Origin: Campylobacteraceae bacterium
GTDB lineage: Bacteria > Campylobacterota > Campylobacteria > Campylobacterales > Sulfurospirillaceae
Reading direction: 5' to 3'
Assembly: GCA_027055635.1 (NCBI GenBank)
Contig: JALUMZ010000058.1
Coordinates: 1 to 14,104, forward strand
Length of the DNA stretch: 14,104 nucleotides
Below, piece after piece: positions 13,718 to 14,104 of the stretch (the first letter of the stretch is position 1; each line of letters begins with the position of its first letter). Made by a program: the position numbers and the translations under genes. The notes under the pieces were generated by a model that was given only the letters and a program-made list of their open reading frames with translations, had not been told where the DNA came from and searched no databases.

Positions 13718-14104
13718 TTAAATTCTATTTTTTCTCTCTGTAAAACCTTCATTTTCATATATATCTATCTCTGTAACATACTCTGGATTTGCTTTTTTAA
13801 GTTCTTTATCCATATATGCTATAAGCTTTGCATCTGCATTTTTATGGCTAGCAACTAATAGTACAAAATTTAGATAAATTTTGATATCTCTGGGCAATTT
13901 ATGCTTTATTTTTTTAGGAAAAATCAGATCTTTTTTGACTATATCTATAGCCTTTTTTAGTTCATCACGAGTTGTATTTCTTCTAGCAGCGATCTCATTC
14001 ATATCTTTAATGGTAAATTTTTTCCTAGTAGTGCTTGCCGACTCTTTTGGTTTTGTATTTTTTATAATAACCGTTTTATTGCTATTTTTAACTATCAATA
14101 TAAG
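13718..14104 (-). CDS. Hypothetical lysine-rich protein (open at right edge)
   Basis: I do not recognise this protein. The frame is open to the window edge. An in-frame TTG at 14096-14098 could be the start (126 residues), but its upstream region is outside the window, so the gene may be longer. The sequence is lysine-rich and mostly helical, without signal peptide or membrane segment. An N-terminal basic, Ser/Thr-rich stretch (TKPKESASTTRKK) precedes a helical block at about residues 28-55 (DMNEIAARRNTTRDELKKA) that could be a helix-turn-helix or similar DNA-binding fold, although no signature is clear. The tail is acidic then basic (YVTEIDIYENEG). It is convergent with the tRNA cluster, with only 12 bases between its stop and the tRNA-Asp 3' end. 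It has the same AT-rich codon use as the neighbours. Confidence 0.6.
   Translation of the reverse strand, partial: LILIVKNSNKTVIIKNTKPKESASTTRKKFTIKDMNEIAARRNTTRDELKKAIDIVKKDLIFPKKIKHKLPRDIKIYLNFVLLVASHKNADAKLIAYMDKELKKANPEYVTEIDIYENEGFTERKNRI

Noticed and set aside
1..14104. CRISPR array, prophage, complete insertion sequence, toxin-antitoxin or defence system
   Set aside because: No spaced repeats, transposase, integrase, phage or defence-type proteins are encoded; gene content is housekeeping throughout, apart from one unrecognised protein at the right edge.

Overview
The window looks like chromosomal DNA from a free-living or generalist member of the Campylobacterota (Epsilonproteobacteria). 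It is AT-rich. The run ileS - tiny membrane protein - gatA - guaB ... nitrilase-like ... murC - small membrane protein - mutS2 matches, as I remember it, the Campylobacter jejuni Cj1061c-Cj1052c neighbourhood. The dapC/murC pair recalls HP0624/HP0623 of Helicobacter pylori. Genus cannot be fixed from this sequence; a Sulfurimonas-like relative is one plausible guess.

Layout. Positions 1-11959 hold one tightly packed minus-strand gene array, which is transcribed from right to left. In transcription order it contains ileS, a 36-residue membrane protein, gatA, guaB, metX, xseB, a nitrilase-fold protein without the catalytic Lys and Cys, a ThiF/MoeB-type adenylyltransferase, a possible tiny membrane ORF, dapC, a 39-codon ORF created by a small insertion, murC, a two-helix membrane protein and the start of mutS2. 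Nearly every junction is an overlap of the ATGA, GTGA or TTGA type or a gap of 1-2 bases, so a long translationally coupled operon is likely. A short divergent intergenic region (11960-12093) separates it from a plus-strand cinA-like gene (12094-13185). Next come a hairpin terminator, a consensus sigma-70 promoter and a four-gene tRNA cluster, Lys(TTT)-Glu(TTC)-Val(TAC)-Asp(GTC). An unrecognised minus-strand gene runs off the right edge.

Roles. The array is housekeeping: aminoacyl-tRNA supply (ileS, gatA), purine synthesis (guaB), methionine synthesis (metX), DNA maintenance (xseB, mutS2), sulfur-carrier activation (moeB-like), and diaminopimelate and cell-wall precursor synthesis (dapC, murC). 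No defence system, prophage, CRISPR array or full insertion sequence is visible. The least ordinary items are a 96-bp insertion bounded by a 20-bp direct repeat between dapC and murC, a predicted pseudo-nitrilase, very small membrane ORFs coupled to downstream genes by TTGA overlaps, and a terminator hairpin that overlaps the tRNA promoter.
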